Origin: Planctomycetota bacterium
Lineage (GTDB): Bacteria > Planctomycetota > Brocadiia > Brocadiales > Bathyanammoxibiaceae
Assembly: GCA_030623665.1 (NCBI GenBank)
Contig: JAUXLO010000002.1
Span: forward strand, 1 to 18,869
Reading direction: 5' to 3'
Length of the DNA stretch: 18,869 bases
The position numbers and the translations under genes are program-made. The notes beneath the pieces are model-generated. The model saw only the letters and a list, made by a program, of their open reading frames with translations, was not told the DNA's origin and ran no database searches. Shown here in pieces: positions 6,245-14,605 of the stretch. The stretch's first letter is position 1. Each line of letters starts with the position of its first letter.

Positions 6245-7786
6245 CTATAAATCCCTCTGATTTATTACCTGTTTGAAGAGGCCCGGATGAGGGTCTTTAT
6301 GAGAATATAACCCGTGTACTCCGCCTTCGGCCTGGGCGGAAGGACTTCTTACCTCAAACCGCAGCGTACCGCTGTACAGGGTCTTGTGGAGGTCATCAAT
6401 GGTCCTGCACCCCAGGTCCTGCATAGAATGCTTAAGGCTCTGCGCCAGATACTCAACCAGGTTCACAACAGAACCCCGGTCAACCACGGCCCCGGTTACA
6501 CCCTGTGCAATCTTAACCTTATCCTCATCGGAAAAGTATCTCTTGGCCCCGCCCGCATCCATGGCCTCAAAGGACGCCATGCCGCGATACTTCTTCAGTC
6601 TGACCCCGCCTTCATAGAAATATTCCCCAGGGGTCTCGGTGGTGCCGGCAAGCATACCACCCAACATCACAACACTGGCCCCAAGCGCAAGGGCCTTGGT
6701 AAGATGACCGAGATTGGATATGCCGCCATCGGCGATGATGGGTATCTTGCCGTGTTCCCTGGCAGACTTCGCACAGTGATATACGGCCGAGCCCTGGGCC
6801 CTGCCTACTGCCAGGGACTCCTGGGTTATGCATATGGAGCCGCTACCCATACCTATCCTAAGGGCATCTACCCCTGCATCAATCAGGGACTTGCACTGTC
6901 TGGCAATTACCACATTGCCTCCAATCACCTCCAGGTGGCGGTATTTCTTCTTTGCATGCTTCACCATATTTATTTGGAAGACAGAGTCGCCCTGGGATGC
7001 ATCAATAACAATTACATCCACCCCGGCACCCACCAGCGCATCCAGCCTTTCCTTATCTTCCTCCTTCGTAGATATAGCGGCACCGACCAGGAGCTGTTTA
7101 TCCTTATTTTTAGAGGCGTTGGGGAAATCCTCATTCTTCAACAAATCCGTCCTGCTCATCAATGAAACAAGCCGGCCCTCTTTGTCGATTATGGGCAGCT
7201 TGCCTTTCTTGCACTCCTTAAGTATCTTATTGCCCTCCTGCAGCGTTATACCCACCGGGGCCGTTACAAGCTCTGTGGTCATCACCTCACTGAGTTTCTT
7301 GGCGGCATCCGTCTCGAAGCTTATGTCCCTTTGGGTCACTATGCCTACCAGCCTGGAACCCAGAGTGCCGTCCTCGGTAACGGGTATACCAGAGAAGCCA
7401 TAGGTCTCCTTGATCTTGCGCACATCGGCAATAGTCTTGTCGGGCCGGAGCACGACGGGCTCGGTAATAAAGCCGTTCTCGAACCTCTTGACTGTCCTGA
7501 CGTGCTTTACCTGCTCCTCTATCGTATTGTTGTAGTGAATGATGCCGATGCCGCCCAGAAGGGCCATCTGGATGGCCATCTTCGACTCTGTTACCGTATC
7601 CATCGGAGAGCTGACGATTGGCTTCTTCAGCTTCAGATTTCTGGTGAGCCGGGTGTCGAGTTCCACATCATCCACGTTAAAATCTATATGGCCCGGGAGC
7701 AGGGTAAAATCGTTGTAGGTAATGCCGCCCCTCTGGTTAAAGAAGACCTTTGCATCGTGGCCGTTAGCACTGCCGTCAAATACCAT
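6245..7786 (-). CDS. guaB: Inosine-5'-monophosphate dehydrogenase, eukaryote-type
   Basis: IMP dehydrogenase oxidises IMP to XMP with NAD+, the committed step to guanine nucleotides, in the cytoplasm. The 513-residue protein has the N-terminal barrel ([26 protein letters not shown]), a two-CBS regulatory insert at about 108-225 and the rest of the barrel. The catalytic loop reads [10 protein letters not shown] with Cys319; the flap dyad is Arg416-Tyr417 in [21 protein letters not shown]. These motifs, with [25 protein letters not shown] and SSAQ-like [10 protein letters not shown] near the C-terminus, resemble animal IMPDH rather than the common bacterial enzyme, which has GPGSICTTR. Length equals the human enzyme, with a slightly longer tail. 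ATG 7786 is preceded by GGGAG and AAAGGA. The gene lies 27 bases downstream of priA and is probably cotranscribed with it. Confidence 0.96.
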   Translation of the reverse strand: MVFDGSANGHDAKVFFNQRGGITYNDFTLLPGHIDFNVDDVELDTRLTRNLKLKKPIVSSPMDTVTESKMAIQMALLGGIGIIHYNNTIEEQVKHVRTVKRFENGFITEPVVLRPDKTIADVRKIKETYGFSGIPVTEDGTLGSRLVGIVTQRDISFETDAAKKLSEVMTTELVTAPVGITLQEGNKILKECKKGKLPIIDKEGRLVSLMSRTDLLKNEDFPNASKNKDKQLLVGAAISTKEEDKERLDALVGAGVDVIVIDASQGDSVFQINMVKHAKKKYRHLEVIGGNVVIARQCKSLIDAGVDALRIGMGSGSICITQESLAVGRAQGSAVYHCAKSAREHGKIPIIADGGISNLGHLTKALALGASVVMLGGMLAGTTETPGEYFYEGGVRLKKYRGMASFEAMDAGGAKRYFSDEDKVKIAQGVTGAVVDRGSVVNLVEYLAQSLKHSMQDLGCRTIDDLHKTLYSGTLRFEVRSPSAQAEGGVHGLYSHKDPHPGLFKQVINQRDL

Positions 7787-7813
7787 ATCCTTTATTCTCC
7801 CATTAAGTTTATC

Positions 7814-10045
7814 TTACAACATATTATAAGGGTCTACGTCTATAACCTCCCTAACACCGCCGGAGGTACCGCTACCGGTCCTCTGTAACGCATCCTTTAA
7901 GGCCTCATAGGATGAAGCCTTAAGCGTTAGATGCCAGCGAAAATTGTTCCTTATCCTCGATATGGGTGCCGGGGCCGGCCCCAACACATTTATCTTGTGC
8001 CCGTTACCGCGGCCAACGTCCTCCAGGACCTTTGCCACATGCAGGGCCCTCTTCCGCACCGAGTCCTCACTTCTACCCCTGAAGATTACTCTGACCATCA
8101 CGCTAAAGGGTGGGTAGCCCAGCGACTTCCGATACTCCAGTTCCCGGTCCGCAAAACCCTCGTAGTCGTGCTCGGCCGCCGCCAGGATGGAGTACTGGTT
8201 CGGGTTAAAGGACTGTATCACCACCCTGCCACCCTTTGGACCCCTGCCCGTGCGTCCAGCCACCTGGGAGAGCAACTGGAAGGTCCTCTCACACGCACGG
8301 AAATCCGGAAAATTCAGTATCGTGTCTGCAGAAATAACTCCAACCACCGTCACATTGGGAAAGTCAAGCCCCTTGGCTATCATCTGCGTCCCTATCAGGA
8401 TATCTACCTCCCCGTTCTTCAAGGCCCTGAAGGCCCTCTCGTGGACGCCTCGACCCTTCATGGTATCGCTGTCCATCCTCAGGGTCCTATACTCGGGGAA
8501 GTGCCTGTTTATCTCGTCCTCTATCCTCTCCGTTCCAAGGCCAAAGTAATTCATCTTTGACCCCCTGCAGTCAGGGCATTCCTCCGGCGGCTGTGTCTCA
8601 CTGTGGCAGTAGTGACATAGGGCAACATGATACCTCTTGTGGTAGGTCAGCGTAATATCACACCTGTCACACCTGAGCACAAAACCACACCTCTGACAAC
8701 TAATAAAGGGTGAAAATCCCCGCTTGTTCAGGAACAGGATTACCTGTTCTCCCCTGGACAAACTCTTGCGCATATAGTGTTCCAGCTGATGTGAGAGCAG
8801 CCGTGTCGCCCTGCCTACGTGGAATTCCTGTCTCATATCCACCACCTCCACGGGGGGCATCTGTCTGTCTCCTATGCGCTTGGTCAGCACCGCCCTGCTA
8901 TAGTTGCCGACCACGGCATTAAAATAGCTCTCCAGCGAAGGGGTGGCCGAACCGAGTATCACCACCGCACCCTCCTCCTTCGCCCTCATAATGGCAACGT
9001 CCCTGGCATGATAGCGCGGAGAATTATCCTGCTTATACGTAGACTCGTGCTCCTCGTCAATCACAATCAACCCCAGTCTCTTAAGGGGCGCAAAGACGGC
9101 GGAACGTGCGCCAATAACCACCTGGGACACACCATCCCTTATAGCCTGCCACTGAGTGTGATGTTCGGCACCAGTGAGATAACTGTGCAGCATGGATACA
9201 TTATCAAACCGCTCACTAAAGCGTTCAATGGTCTGGGGCGTTAGGGAGACCTCCGGGACCAGCACAATGGCACCAAGACCTTTTTGGACTACCTCGCCTA
9301 TGGCCCGCAGGTAGACCTCTGTCTTGCCGCTGCCCGTTACCCCCTGAAGCAACACCACGCCGAATCTCTCTTCCGCCAGTCTCGACCTTATCAGCTCCAG
9401 CGCATCCCGTTGTTCCTTAGTTAGGGTAAGACGTGGAGATTTGGAAACATGCCTGCTGGCGAGACCTTCTTCACGTGGAGACAACTCATAAGACTCTACT
9501 AACTTTCGCCCTACCAGGGTACGTATGCTGGATGGACCGCAACCGCTCAGGCGCGAAAGCTCACGGACGGCAATCCCGTCTTCCAAATCAAGGAGTATGC
9601 GAAGGGCCTTTGCCTGCTTAGGAGCCCTTTTGCTCAGGGCCGGCAGTTCAGCCATAACCTCATCCCGGCCCCTTGCCAGTCTCAGCGCCTTTACCTTCTT
9701 TGCCCTATGCCCCCGCTTTATGGCTGCGGGAAGCGCCACCTCAATGGCATCGCCCCAGGGACACTGGTAACGCTGGGATATCTGCCGGGTGAGACGAAGC
9801 ATGGCAGGGTCCATAGCCAGCCGGTCGTCCTGCACCGCTGCTACATCCTTAATCTTTTTGGCTATGGCACTCGAGGGAGAGTCTGTAAGACCAACGCAGT
9901 AACCACTTACCAACCTGTTGCCAAGTGGCACCTTTAAACGCTTACCTACGTCAATTTCGGCCGAGAGGGTATCCGGCACACTATAATGAAGTGTTTTACC
10001 GATAGGCGCATTGACTACTACCTCGGCATAGCGCCTGCCGCTCAC
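7814..10045 (-). CDS. priA: Primosomal replication restart helicase PriA
   Basis: PriA recognises stalled or repaired forks, unwinds DNA 3' to 5' and reloads the replicative helicase. The 743-residue protein, normal for the family, has a 3'-DNA-binding domain (about 5-105), a winged-helix-like region, Walker A GVTGSGKT (235-242) and Walker B DEEH (330-333). The zinc-binding insert has eight cysteines (450, 453, 459, 462, 477, 480, 490, 493). The C-terminal helicase lobe follows (TQMIAKGLDFPNVT, QVAGRTGR at 594-601), then the C-terminal domain ending in IDVDPYNML. All motifs are intact. The start is GTG 10045, supported by GGAGG seven bases upstream and by a promoter 34 bases away. guaB follows 27 bases after the stop, suggesting a priA-guaB operon. 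The assignment is secure. Confidence 0.97.
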   Translation of the reverse strand: MSGRRYAEVVVNAPIGKTLHYSVPDTLSAEIDVGKRLKVPLGNRLVSGYCVGLTDSPSSAIAKKIKDVAAVQDDRLAMDPAMLRLTRQISQRYQCPWGDAIEVALPAAIKRGHRAKKVKALRLARGRDEVMAELPALSKRAPKQAKALRILLDLEDGIAVRELSRLSGCGPSSIRTLVGRKLVESYELSPREEGLASRHVSKSPRLTLTKEQRDALELIRSRLAEERFGVVLLQGVTGSGKTEVYLRAIGEVVQKGLGAIVLVPEVSLTPQTIERFSERFDNVSMLHSYLTGAEHHTQWQAIRDGVSQVVIGARSAVFAPLKRLGLIVIDEEHESTYKQDNSPRYHARDVAIMRAKEEGAVVILGSATPSLESYFNAVVGNYSRAVLTKRIGDRQMPPVEVVDMRQEFHVGRATRLLSHQLEHYMRKSLSRGEQVILFLNKRGFSPFISCQRCGFVLRCDRCDITLTYHKRYHVALCHYCHSETQPPEECPDCRGSKMNYFGLGTERIEDEINRHFPEYRTLRMDSDTMKGRGVHERAFRALKNGEVDILIGTQMIAKGLDFPNVTVVGVISADTILNFPDFRACERTFQLLSQVAGRTGRGPKGGRVVIQSFNPNQYSILAAAEHDYEGFADRELEYRKSLGYPPFSVMVRVIFRGRSEDSVRKRALHVAKVLEDVGRGNGHKINVLGPAPAPISRIRNNFRWHLTLKASSYEALKDALQRTGSGTSGGVREVIDVDPYNML

Positions 10046-10078
10046 CCGGTATCCTCCGTCTCTAAGTCTTTAAAACAA

Positions 10079-10107
10079 ATCTTAACACACATGCCAGGCA
10101 CTGTCAA
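10079..10107 (-). promoter_or_regulatory. Promoter of priA-guaB
   Basis: On the minus strand a perfect TTGACA (complement of 10102-10107) is followed after 17 bases by TAAGAT (complement of 10079-10084), itself preceded by TGT, an extended -10. Start near 10072 would leave about 27 bases, including GGAGG, before the priA GTG. Confidence 0.6.
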
Positions 10108-10144
10108 CCGCCTAGGACCACATACCCTTCTACTGCAATTTTCC

Positions 10145-10173
10145 TTGAAAATACTACCTAATCTTATTAAAAT
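10145..10173 (+). promoter_or_regulatory. Promoter of the leuB-lpxK-hldE operon
   Basis: TTGAAA (10145-10150) and TAAAAT (10168-10173) are separated by 17 bases; each hexamer matches consensus at 5 of 6 positions. Predicted start near 10181 gives a leader of about 40 bases to the leuB TTG. It lies back to back with the priA promoter. Confidence 0.55.
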
Positions 10174-10220
10174 TAATGACTTAATTACTGGGCCCACTAC
10201 AAGGACTATAATCAAAACAA

Positions 10221-11279
10221 TTGCACAAAATAGCCGTAATACCAGGAGATGGAATAGGCCCGGAGGTAGTCCGGGAAGGGCTGAAGGTCCTTGAGGCCGT
10301 CGGCAATAAAAGGGGCTTCAAATATAAGCTGAAACACTACGACCTGGGAGGAAGTCATTACCTAAAGACAGGGGAAACACTGCCCGACAACACCTTGGAG
10401 GAATTCAAGGGGTATAATGCTATCTATATGGGAGCGGTGGGCCATCCAGAGGTAGCCCCAGGCATCCTGGAACGGGGCCTGCTGCTTAAGATACGCTTTG
10501 AACTGGATCAGTACATAAATCTCAGGCCGGTAAGGCTTTATCCAGGAGTAGATTGTCCATTAAAGGACAAAAAACCAGAAGACATTGACTTTATAGTTGT
10601 CAGGGAGAATACGGAGGGACTTTACGTAGGCTCAGGGGGTTTTCTCAGGAAGGGGACTCCACAAGAGGTTGCCGTGCAGGAATCGTTTAACACCCGAATG
10701 GGTGTTGAGCGTTGTGTACGCTATGCCTTTGAATTAACCAAAAAAAGGGGCAGGGCAAAGAAGTTGCTCCTGTGCGGCAAGACAAACGTCCTTAACTATG
10801 CGCATGATCTGTGGATGCGGGTGTTTGAGGAGGTGGCCGGGGAATATCCCGACGTAACCACCGAATACGCCCACGTAGACGCCACGTGCATGTGGATGGT
10901 AAAAAATCCTGAACGTTTTGACGTAATTGTTACGGACAACATGTTCGGTGACATAATCACCGACCTTGGTGCAATGATACAGGGAGGACTGGGCATAGCC
11001 GCCGGCGGAAATATAAACCCGGAGGGTGTTTCGATGTTTGAGCCCATAGGCGGGTCTGCGCCGAAGTACGCAGGGAAAAACGTCGCTAATCCCTTAGCAG
11101 CCATCTGCGCATGCGCCATGATGCTCAACCACCTGGGAGAGGTAGAATCTGCCGACAACGTGGAGAATGCAGTTAAGAAAGTAATTTCCACTCGATTGAA
11201 GGGCCTGGAGGCAGGCAGGATGGGAGCAACGACCCAGGAGGTAGGCGACATGGTTGCTGAGGAGGTCGAAAAGGTTTGA
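10221..11279 (+). CDS. leuB: 3-isopropylmalate dehydrogenase family protein, LeuB-like
   Basis: This NAD-dependent beta-decarboxylating dehydrogenase of 352 residues most likely oxidises 3-isopropylmalate in leucine synthesis. It begins IAVIPGDGIGPEV and has ERGLLLKIRFELDQYINLRPVRLYPG (about 84-109), RENTEGLYVGSGG with catalytic Tyr135, CGKTNVL with Lys187, VDATCMWM with Asp220, and VTDNMFGDIITDLGAM with metal-binding Asp244/Asp248. PIGGSAPKYAGKNVANP follows near the C-terminus. The block GVLERGLLLKLRF-like and the overall length recall the LeuB of Streptomyces rather than of E. coli. Related isocitrate, homoisocitrate or tartrate dehydrogenases are possible alternatives; no other leucine gene is nearby. 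The start is TTG 10221: an in-frame TAA lies four codons upstream and no ATG fits. AAGGA at 10201-10205 is rather far (15 bases). The HNH gene follows at once. Confidence 0.8.
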   Translation: MHKIAVIPGDGIGPEVVREGLKVLEAVGNKRGFKYKLKHYDLGGSHYLKTGETLPDNTLEEFKGYNAIYMGAVGHPEVAPGILERGLLLKIRFELDQYINLRPVRLYPGVDCPLKDKKPEDIDFIVVRENTEGLYVGSGGFLRKGTPQEVAVQESFNTRMGVERCVRYAFELTKKRGRAKKLLLCGKTNVLNYAHDLWMRVFEEVAGEYPDVTTEYAHVDATCMWMVKNPERFDVIVTDNMFGDIITDLGAMIQGGLGIAAGGNINPEGVSMFEPIGGSAPKYAGKNVANPLAAICACAMMLNHLGEVESADNVENAVKKVISTRLKGLEAGRMGATTQEVGDMVAEEVEKV

Positions 11280-11281
11280 AA

Positions 11282-11920
11282 ATGGCAAGCGCACACGCAC
11301 TGGAATCAAGCGTCTTGGTCCTGAATAAGTTCTTCGTTGCAATGAACATCGTCACCGCCAAGCGCGCTATCACACTGCTGTATAAGAACTCCGCCGAGGT
11401 GGTGTCTGTAGACGACGGCAAGTTCAGTTCCTACAACATGGAGACCTGGCAAGACGTATCGCTGCTCAAATCGCAACTTGGACTGCCGGAAGAAGACGAC
11501 GGTGTAGGCTGGATAAACACCGTCTCTATAAACATACAGGTGCCGAGGATAATTCGCCTCATGTTCTATGAGAATAGACCCATGTGGGGCGTGAAATTTA
11601 ACCGGAGAAATATCTTTGCCAGAGATGGCAATCGCTGTCAGTATTGCGGCAAAAAGCACCCAACCCCCGAGCTTAGCCTTGACCACGTGGTGCCAAGGGC
11701 CAGAGGAGGGGAGACTACCTGGACAAACATAGTCTGTGCCTGCACCGAGTGTAATAAGCAAAAAGGTGGCAGGACCCCCCAAGAGGCGCGCCTCAGGTTA
11801 ATCCGCAAGCCCTTTGTGCCAAGAACCAGTCCCGTCATTACCCTGAAGCTGAGCTCTGACAAATACAGCTCTTGGAAGCAGTTTATTGACCACGCTTATT
11901 GGTCTGTACCCCTTAAGTGA
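11282..11920 (+). CDS. HNH endonuclease family protein
   Basis: This 212-residue cytoplasmic protein carries a C-terminal HNH nuclease domain at about 115-170. It has a zinc pair CQYC (Cys119, Cys122), the DH of LDHVVPRARGG (His135), the central Asn149 in TWTNIV, and a second Cys pair in CACTECN, followed by KGGRTPQEA. All expected HNH positions are kept. The N-terminal 110 residues (starting ALESSVLVLNKFFVAMNIVTA) are typical of a widespread stand-alone chromosomal HNH family of unclear role, not of homing endonucleases or restriction enzymes that I recognise. The start is ATG 11282, two bases after the leuB stop, with AAAAGG seven bases upstream; a TTG at 11276 is possible but less likely. 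The position inside a metabolic/LPS operon suggests cotranscription, not mobility. Substrate unknown. Confidence 0.88.
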   Translation: MASAHALESSVLVLNKFFVAMNIVTAKRAITLLYKNSAEVVSVDDGKFSSYNMETWQDVSLLKSQLGLPEEDDGVGWINTVSINIQVPRIIRLMFYENRPMWGVKFNRRNIFARDGNRCQYCGKKHPTPELSLDHVVPRARGGETTWTNIVCACTECNKQKGGRTPQEARLRLIRKPFVPRTSPVITLKLSSDKYSSWKQFIDHAYWSVPLK

Positions 11921-11930
11921 AGAAAAGGCC

Positions 11931-13004
11931 GTGGTACAGAAGTTGAGGAGTCTTTATCTCTCCATCATTAGAGAGGAAAGGAAAGGGGTCCTCCCCTCTC
12001 TGGTCCTATTGGCACTCTCTCCACTCTCATACTCCTACTATGCACTCCTCAGGCTCAGGGAACTGCTATACCGATATGGCATACTCGAAAGCGTCCCACT
12101 CCCGGTGCCGGTAATAAGCGTAGGAAACATCACCATGGGTGGTACGGGAAAGACGCCGCTTTTAGAACTTCTGACAAAATTCCTTCTGGACAGGGGTAAA
12201 AAGGTGGCTATACTGAGTAGAGGCTACGCTGGAATGAAGGTGGGGGAGAATCAAGTAAATGACGAATATCTTGAGTTTGCGGAAAGACTACCAAGCGTGC
12301 CAATATTACTGGGAAGAGACAGACTCTCCAGCGCCAGGGAGGCCTTGAAAGATTACAGGCCGGACTGCCTACTCCTGGACGACGGGTTCCAGCACTGGAA
12401 GCTCGCCAGGAATCTGGACATCGTAGTAATAGACGGCCTGGAACCTTTCGGGAACGGCGGGTTGGTACCGGCTGGAATACTAAGAGAACCACCAAACAAC
12501 CTTGCCAGGGCAAACCTGCTCATACTGTCCCACACAGACCTGTGTAAGCCAATAGAAATACAGGCCATCAAGAAACGTCTTAGTGAGATAGACAGCCACA
12601 TACCCGTCCTGGAAGCCGTTCATCATCCTTTATACCTTGAAGACGTGACTGGCCGACGTCTTGAAATCCCCTGGCTGAAGGGCAAAAAGGTTTACGCCTT
12701 TTGTGGGCTTGGAAACCCAAGGTCCTTTGAGAAGACACTCCAACTCACAGGCGCAGACGTAGAAACATTTAAAGACTTTCCCGACCATCACCATTACAGC
12801 ACAAACGACCTGGCGGCGATAAGCGCTGAGGCCGCCAGACTTGGGGTTGATGCCGTTGTTACGACTCAAAAGGACCTCGTCAAGATAAAGAATACAATAA
12901 ACCAAGTATGGCAAAATCCACCTCTACTTTCCTTGAGGGTGGAGATGAGAATCACAAACGGATTCGATGTGTTGTCAGAAAAACTGGAAAAGGTAATCAC
13001 ATGA
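11931..13004 (+). CDS. lpxK: Tetraacyldisaccharide 4'-kinase
   Basis: LpxK phosphorylates the 4' position of disaccharide-1-phosphate to form lipid IVA at the inner membrane. From GTG 11931 it has 357 residues. A hydrophobic N-terminal segment (about 20-45) anchors it. PVPVISVGNITMGGTGKTPL contains the Walker A GGTGKT (70-75), and the hallmark DDGFQHWKLARNLDIVVID and PAGILREP follow. The C-terminal half has CGLGNPRSFEKTL, DFPDHHHYS and TTQKDLVKI, as in the family. The start is unsure: TTG 11886 (overlaps the HNH gene by 35 bases), GTG 11931 and TTG 11943 are all in frame, and family length favours the last two. No start has an ideal ribosome-binding site. The stop overlaps the next ATG by four bases (ATGA), implying translational coupling. 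The identity is secure and shows a lipid A-making organism. Confidence 0.94.
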   Translation: MVQKLRSLYLSIIREERKGVLPSLVLLALSPLSYSYYALLRLRELLYRYGILESVPLPVPVISVGNITMGGTGKTPLLELLTKFLLDRGKKVAILSRGYAGMKVGENQVNDEYLEFAERLPSVPILLGRDRLSSAREALKDYRPDCLLLDDGFQHWKLARNLDIVVIDGLEPFGNGGLVPAGILREPPNNLARANLLILSHTDLCKPIEIQAIKKRLSEIDSHIPVLEAVHHPLYLEDVTGRRLEIPWLKGKKVYAFCGLGNPRSFEKTLQLTGADVETFKDFPDHHHYSTNDLAAISAEAARLGVDAVVTTQKDLVKIKNTINQVWQNPPLLSLRVEMRITNGFDVLSEKLEKVIT

Positions 13005-13984
13005 GCGTAAAAGGCGTCGGCAAGGCACTGGAAAAGGAGTTAGGCAAACCCCTAAATCTTTCCGGCTTGAAGACCTACTCCGTAAGAGAGAGAAAGAGTC
13101 TTGCAAACGTAGAACAGTTTGCAAAGCCTCTTCCTCCGCCCAGGGGTTTTGGAAAATTCCTGGACTCCCTGCCAAAGACCCTGGCAGCAGAGTCTCTGAT
13201 AAAGCTCATCAATGCCATCGTAGAGGCCCACAAGAAACAACTCCCTGTCGTAATGGCCATGGGGGCGCACGTGATAAAGTGCGGCCTATCGCCCCTCGTA
13301 ATAGACCTGATGGAACGACGGGTCATTAGCACTGTAGCCATGAACAGTGCCGGGGCCATACATGACTACGAGGTATCTTTGGTGGGAAATACCTCAGAGG
13401 ACGTAAAACCGGCCCTTAAGGACGGGAGCTTTGGTATGGCACGAGAGACCGCCGAGGTCTTCCAAGAGGCATCCTCAATAGGGGCACAAGAAGGCATCGG
13501 CCTTGGCGCAGCACTGGGCAGAAAAATCAACGAAGACGGTAACAAATTTGCCAACTACAGCATCCTGGCTGCGGCAGACAGGCTGGACCTGCCGGCAACG
13601 GTCCACGTAACTATCGGCGCAGATACCGTCCACATGCACCCAAACGTATCGGGAAGTGACCTGGGTGAATCAAGCCACATAGACTTCCGTATTCTGGCAG
13701 GGGTGGTGGCAAGGCTCGAAGGGGGTGTATGGTTAAACGTCGGCTCCGCAGTCGTTATGCCGGAAGTCTTTCTCAAGTGCCTGTCTGTAGCAAGAAACCT
13801 GGGCAACAAGGTGGAAAATTTCGTGACCGCGGATATGGACATGTTGAGACACTACCGGCCCACGGTAAACGTCGTCCAGCGTCCTACCAAACAAGGTTAC
13901 TCTATTACAGGACATCATGAGATAATGTTACCCTTACTCAGGACGGGAATATTATCTTTTCTTAATCAGGATGAAGCCTCGTAA
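13001..13984 (+). CDS. Deoxyhypusine synthase-like protein of unknown function
   Basis: The 327-residue cytoplasmic protein resembles the deoxyhypusine synthase superfamily in layout. A Rossmann-like block PVVMAMGAHVIKCGLSPLVI (82-101) is followed by VAMNSAGAIHDYEVSLVG (112-129). Later conserved-looking stretches are ANYSILAAADRLDLP, HVTIGADTVHMHPN, GGVWLNVGSAVVMPEVFLK (241-259), DMLRHYRPTVNVVQRP and GHHEIMLPLL. The active-site lysine region of true deoxyhypusine synthases (an HHIxNANL-like stretch) is not recognisable, and bacteria lack eIF5A, so the reaction is unknown; homospermidine or another NAD-linked aminobutyl transfer would be speculation. ATG 13001 overlaps the lpxK stop (ATGA) and is preceded by AAAAGG; an upstream ATG at 12908 would overlap lpxK by 97 bases and is rejected. 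Coupling to lpxK suggests an envelope-related role (inference). Confidence 0.65.
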   Translation: MSVKGVGKALEKELGKPLNLSGLKTYSVRERKSLANVEQFAKPLPPPRGFGKFLDSLPKTLAAESLIKLINAIVEAHKKQLPVVMAMGAHVIKCGLSPLVIDLMERRVISTVAMNSAGAIHDYEVSLVGNTSEDVKPALKDGSFGMARETAEVFQEASSIGAQEGIGLGAALGRKINEDGNKFANYSILAAADRLDLPATVHVTIGADTVHMHPNVSGSDLGESSHIDFRILAGVVARLEGGVWLNVGSAVVMPEVFLKCLSVARNLGNKVENFVTADMDMLRHYRPTVNVVQRPTKQGYSITGHHEIMLPLLRTGILSFLNQDEAS

Positions 13985-14078
13985 GATGAAAAGTCCCGGA
14001 TTGACCCTGGCACCAATCCTCCTCTGCCTCCGGCAATCCAAAGGGGCTCAGGAGTGAGGCCTACTGCGGCAGGGTGCT

Positions 14079-14084
14079 GGAGGG
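14079..14084 (+). promoter_or_regulatory. Ribosome-binding site deciding the YkgJ-family gene start
   Basis: GGAGGG lies 8 bases before ATG 14093, the best site among several in-frame candidates (GTG 14054, ATG 14093, 14096, 14165, 14171). Confidence 0.6.
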
Positions 14085-14092
14085 TCAGCTGG

Positions 14093-14605
14093 ATGATGCG
14101 GCTAGAGATTCTCAAAATGAACCGAGACAGGGCTTTGTTACCCGGAACTGAGGTTGTATTGCAAATGGGAATGAAGACGTCCTGGGAGGAAGAACTCGGC
14201 AGGGTCTATAAGGACCTGGACGAAGAGCTGGCCAAACTTGCCCCCTCGTGCAGAGCGTGCGGCGAGTGTTGTCATTTTGACGAATACGGCCATAAGCTAT
14301 ACGTAAGTGACATGGAGGCAGACTATATGCTCAACAACAATGATGCCGAACTGCCGAATACGCCCATCAACAAAGGGGTCTGCCCCTACCTGGCTGACAA
14401 CAAGTGCACAATAAGAGAATACAGGTCGCTGGGTTGCAGGATATTTTACTGTCAGGAGGACTGGGAGACCACGTCATCCAACCTCTACGAAAGGTACCTC
14501 CGCAGGATCAAGGACCTGTGCACGGCAAACGGGCTGAAGTGGAACTACGCACCCATGCCGAGCCAGTTAAGCAAGAAACCCCGCAGGAGTCTATGCCTTG
14601 CATAG
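14093..14605 (+). CDS. YkgJ-type cysteine-cluster protein
   Basis: The 170-residue protein belongs to the YkgJ/Fe-S or zinc chelator family (PF03692). It has the hallmark CxxCxxCC at Cys53, 56, 59 and 60 (CRACGECCHF). A second set follows at Cys97 (GVCPYL), Cys105 (NKCTIREYRSLGC) with Cys115, and Cys120 (FYC). These eight cysteines probably bind a metal, zinc or an iron-sulfur cluster; the biochemical role of the family is not established. No signal peptide or membrane segment is seen. ATG 14093 has a strong ribosome-binding site; later ATGs at 14165 and 14171 would start closer to the conserved region. About 108 bases separate it from the preceding gene, with no promoter I can see. Its stop overlaps the hldE start by 8 bases, so the two are translationally linked. 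Confidence 0.82.
   Translation: MMRLEILKMNRDRALLPGTEVVLQMGMKTSWEEELGRVYKDLDEELAKLAPSCRACGECCHFDEYGHKLYVSDMEADYMLNNNDAELPNTPINKGVCPYLADNKCTIREYRSLGCRIFYCQEDWETTSSNLYERYLRRIKDLCTANGLKWNYAPMPSQLSKKPRRSLCLA

Noticed and set aside
6314..7165. Long plus-strand open frame (283 codons) opposite guaB
   Set aside because: It lies wholly antisense to a gene with secure motifs and has no protein-family features; it is a by-product of codon bias.
7931..8560. Plus-strand open frame of 209 codons opposite priA
   Set aside because: Antisense to the conserved helicase domain of PriA, with no recognisable domain.
10207..10212. TATAAT just before the leuB start
   Set aside because: A transcript from it would begin almost at the TTG codon, and no -35 lies 16-18 bases upstream; the pair at 10145-10173 fits better.
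12908..13000. N-terminal extension of the deoxyhypusine synthase-like gene from ATG 12908
   Set aside because: It would overlap lpxK by 97 bases; ATG 13001 with ATGA coupling and AAAAGG upstream is a better start.
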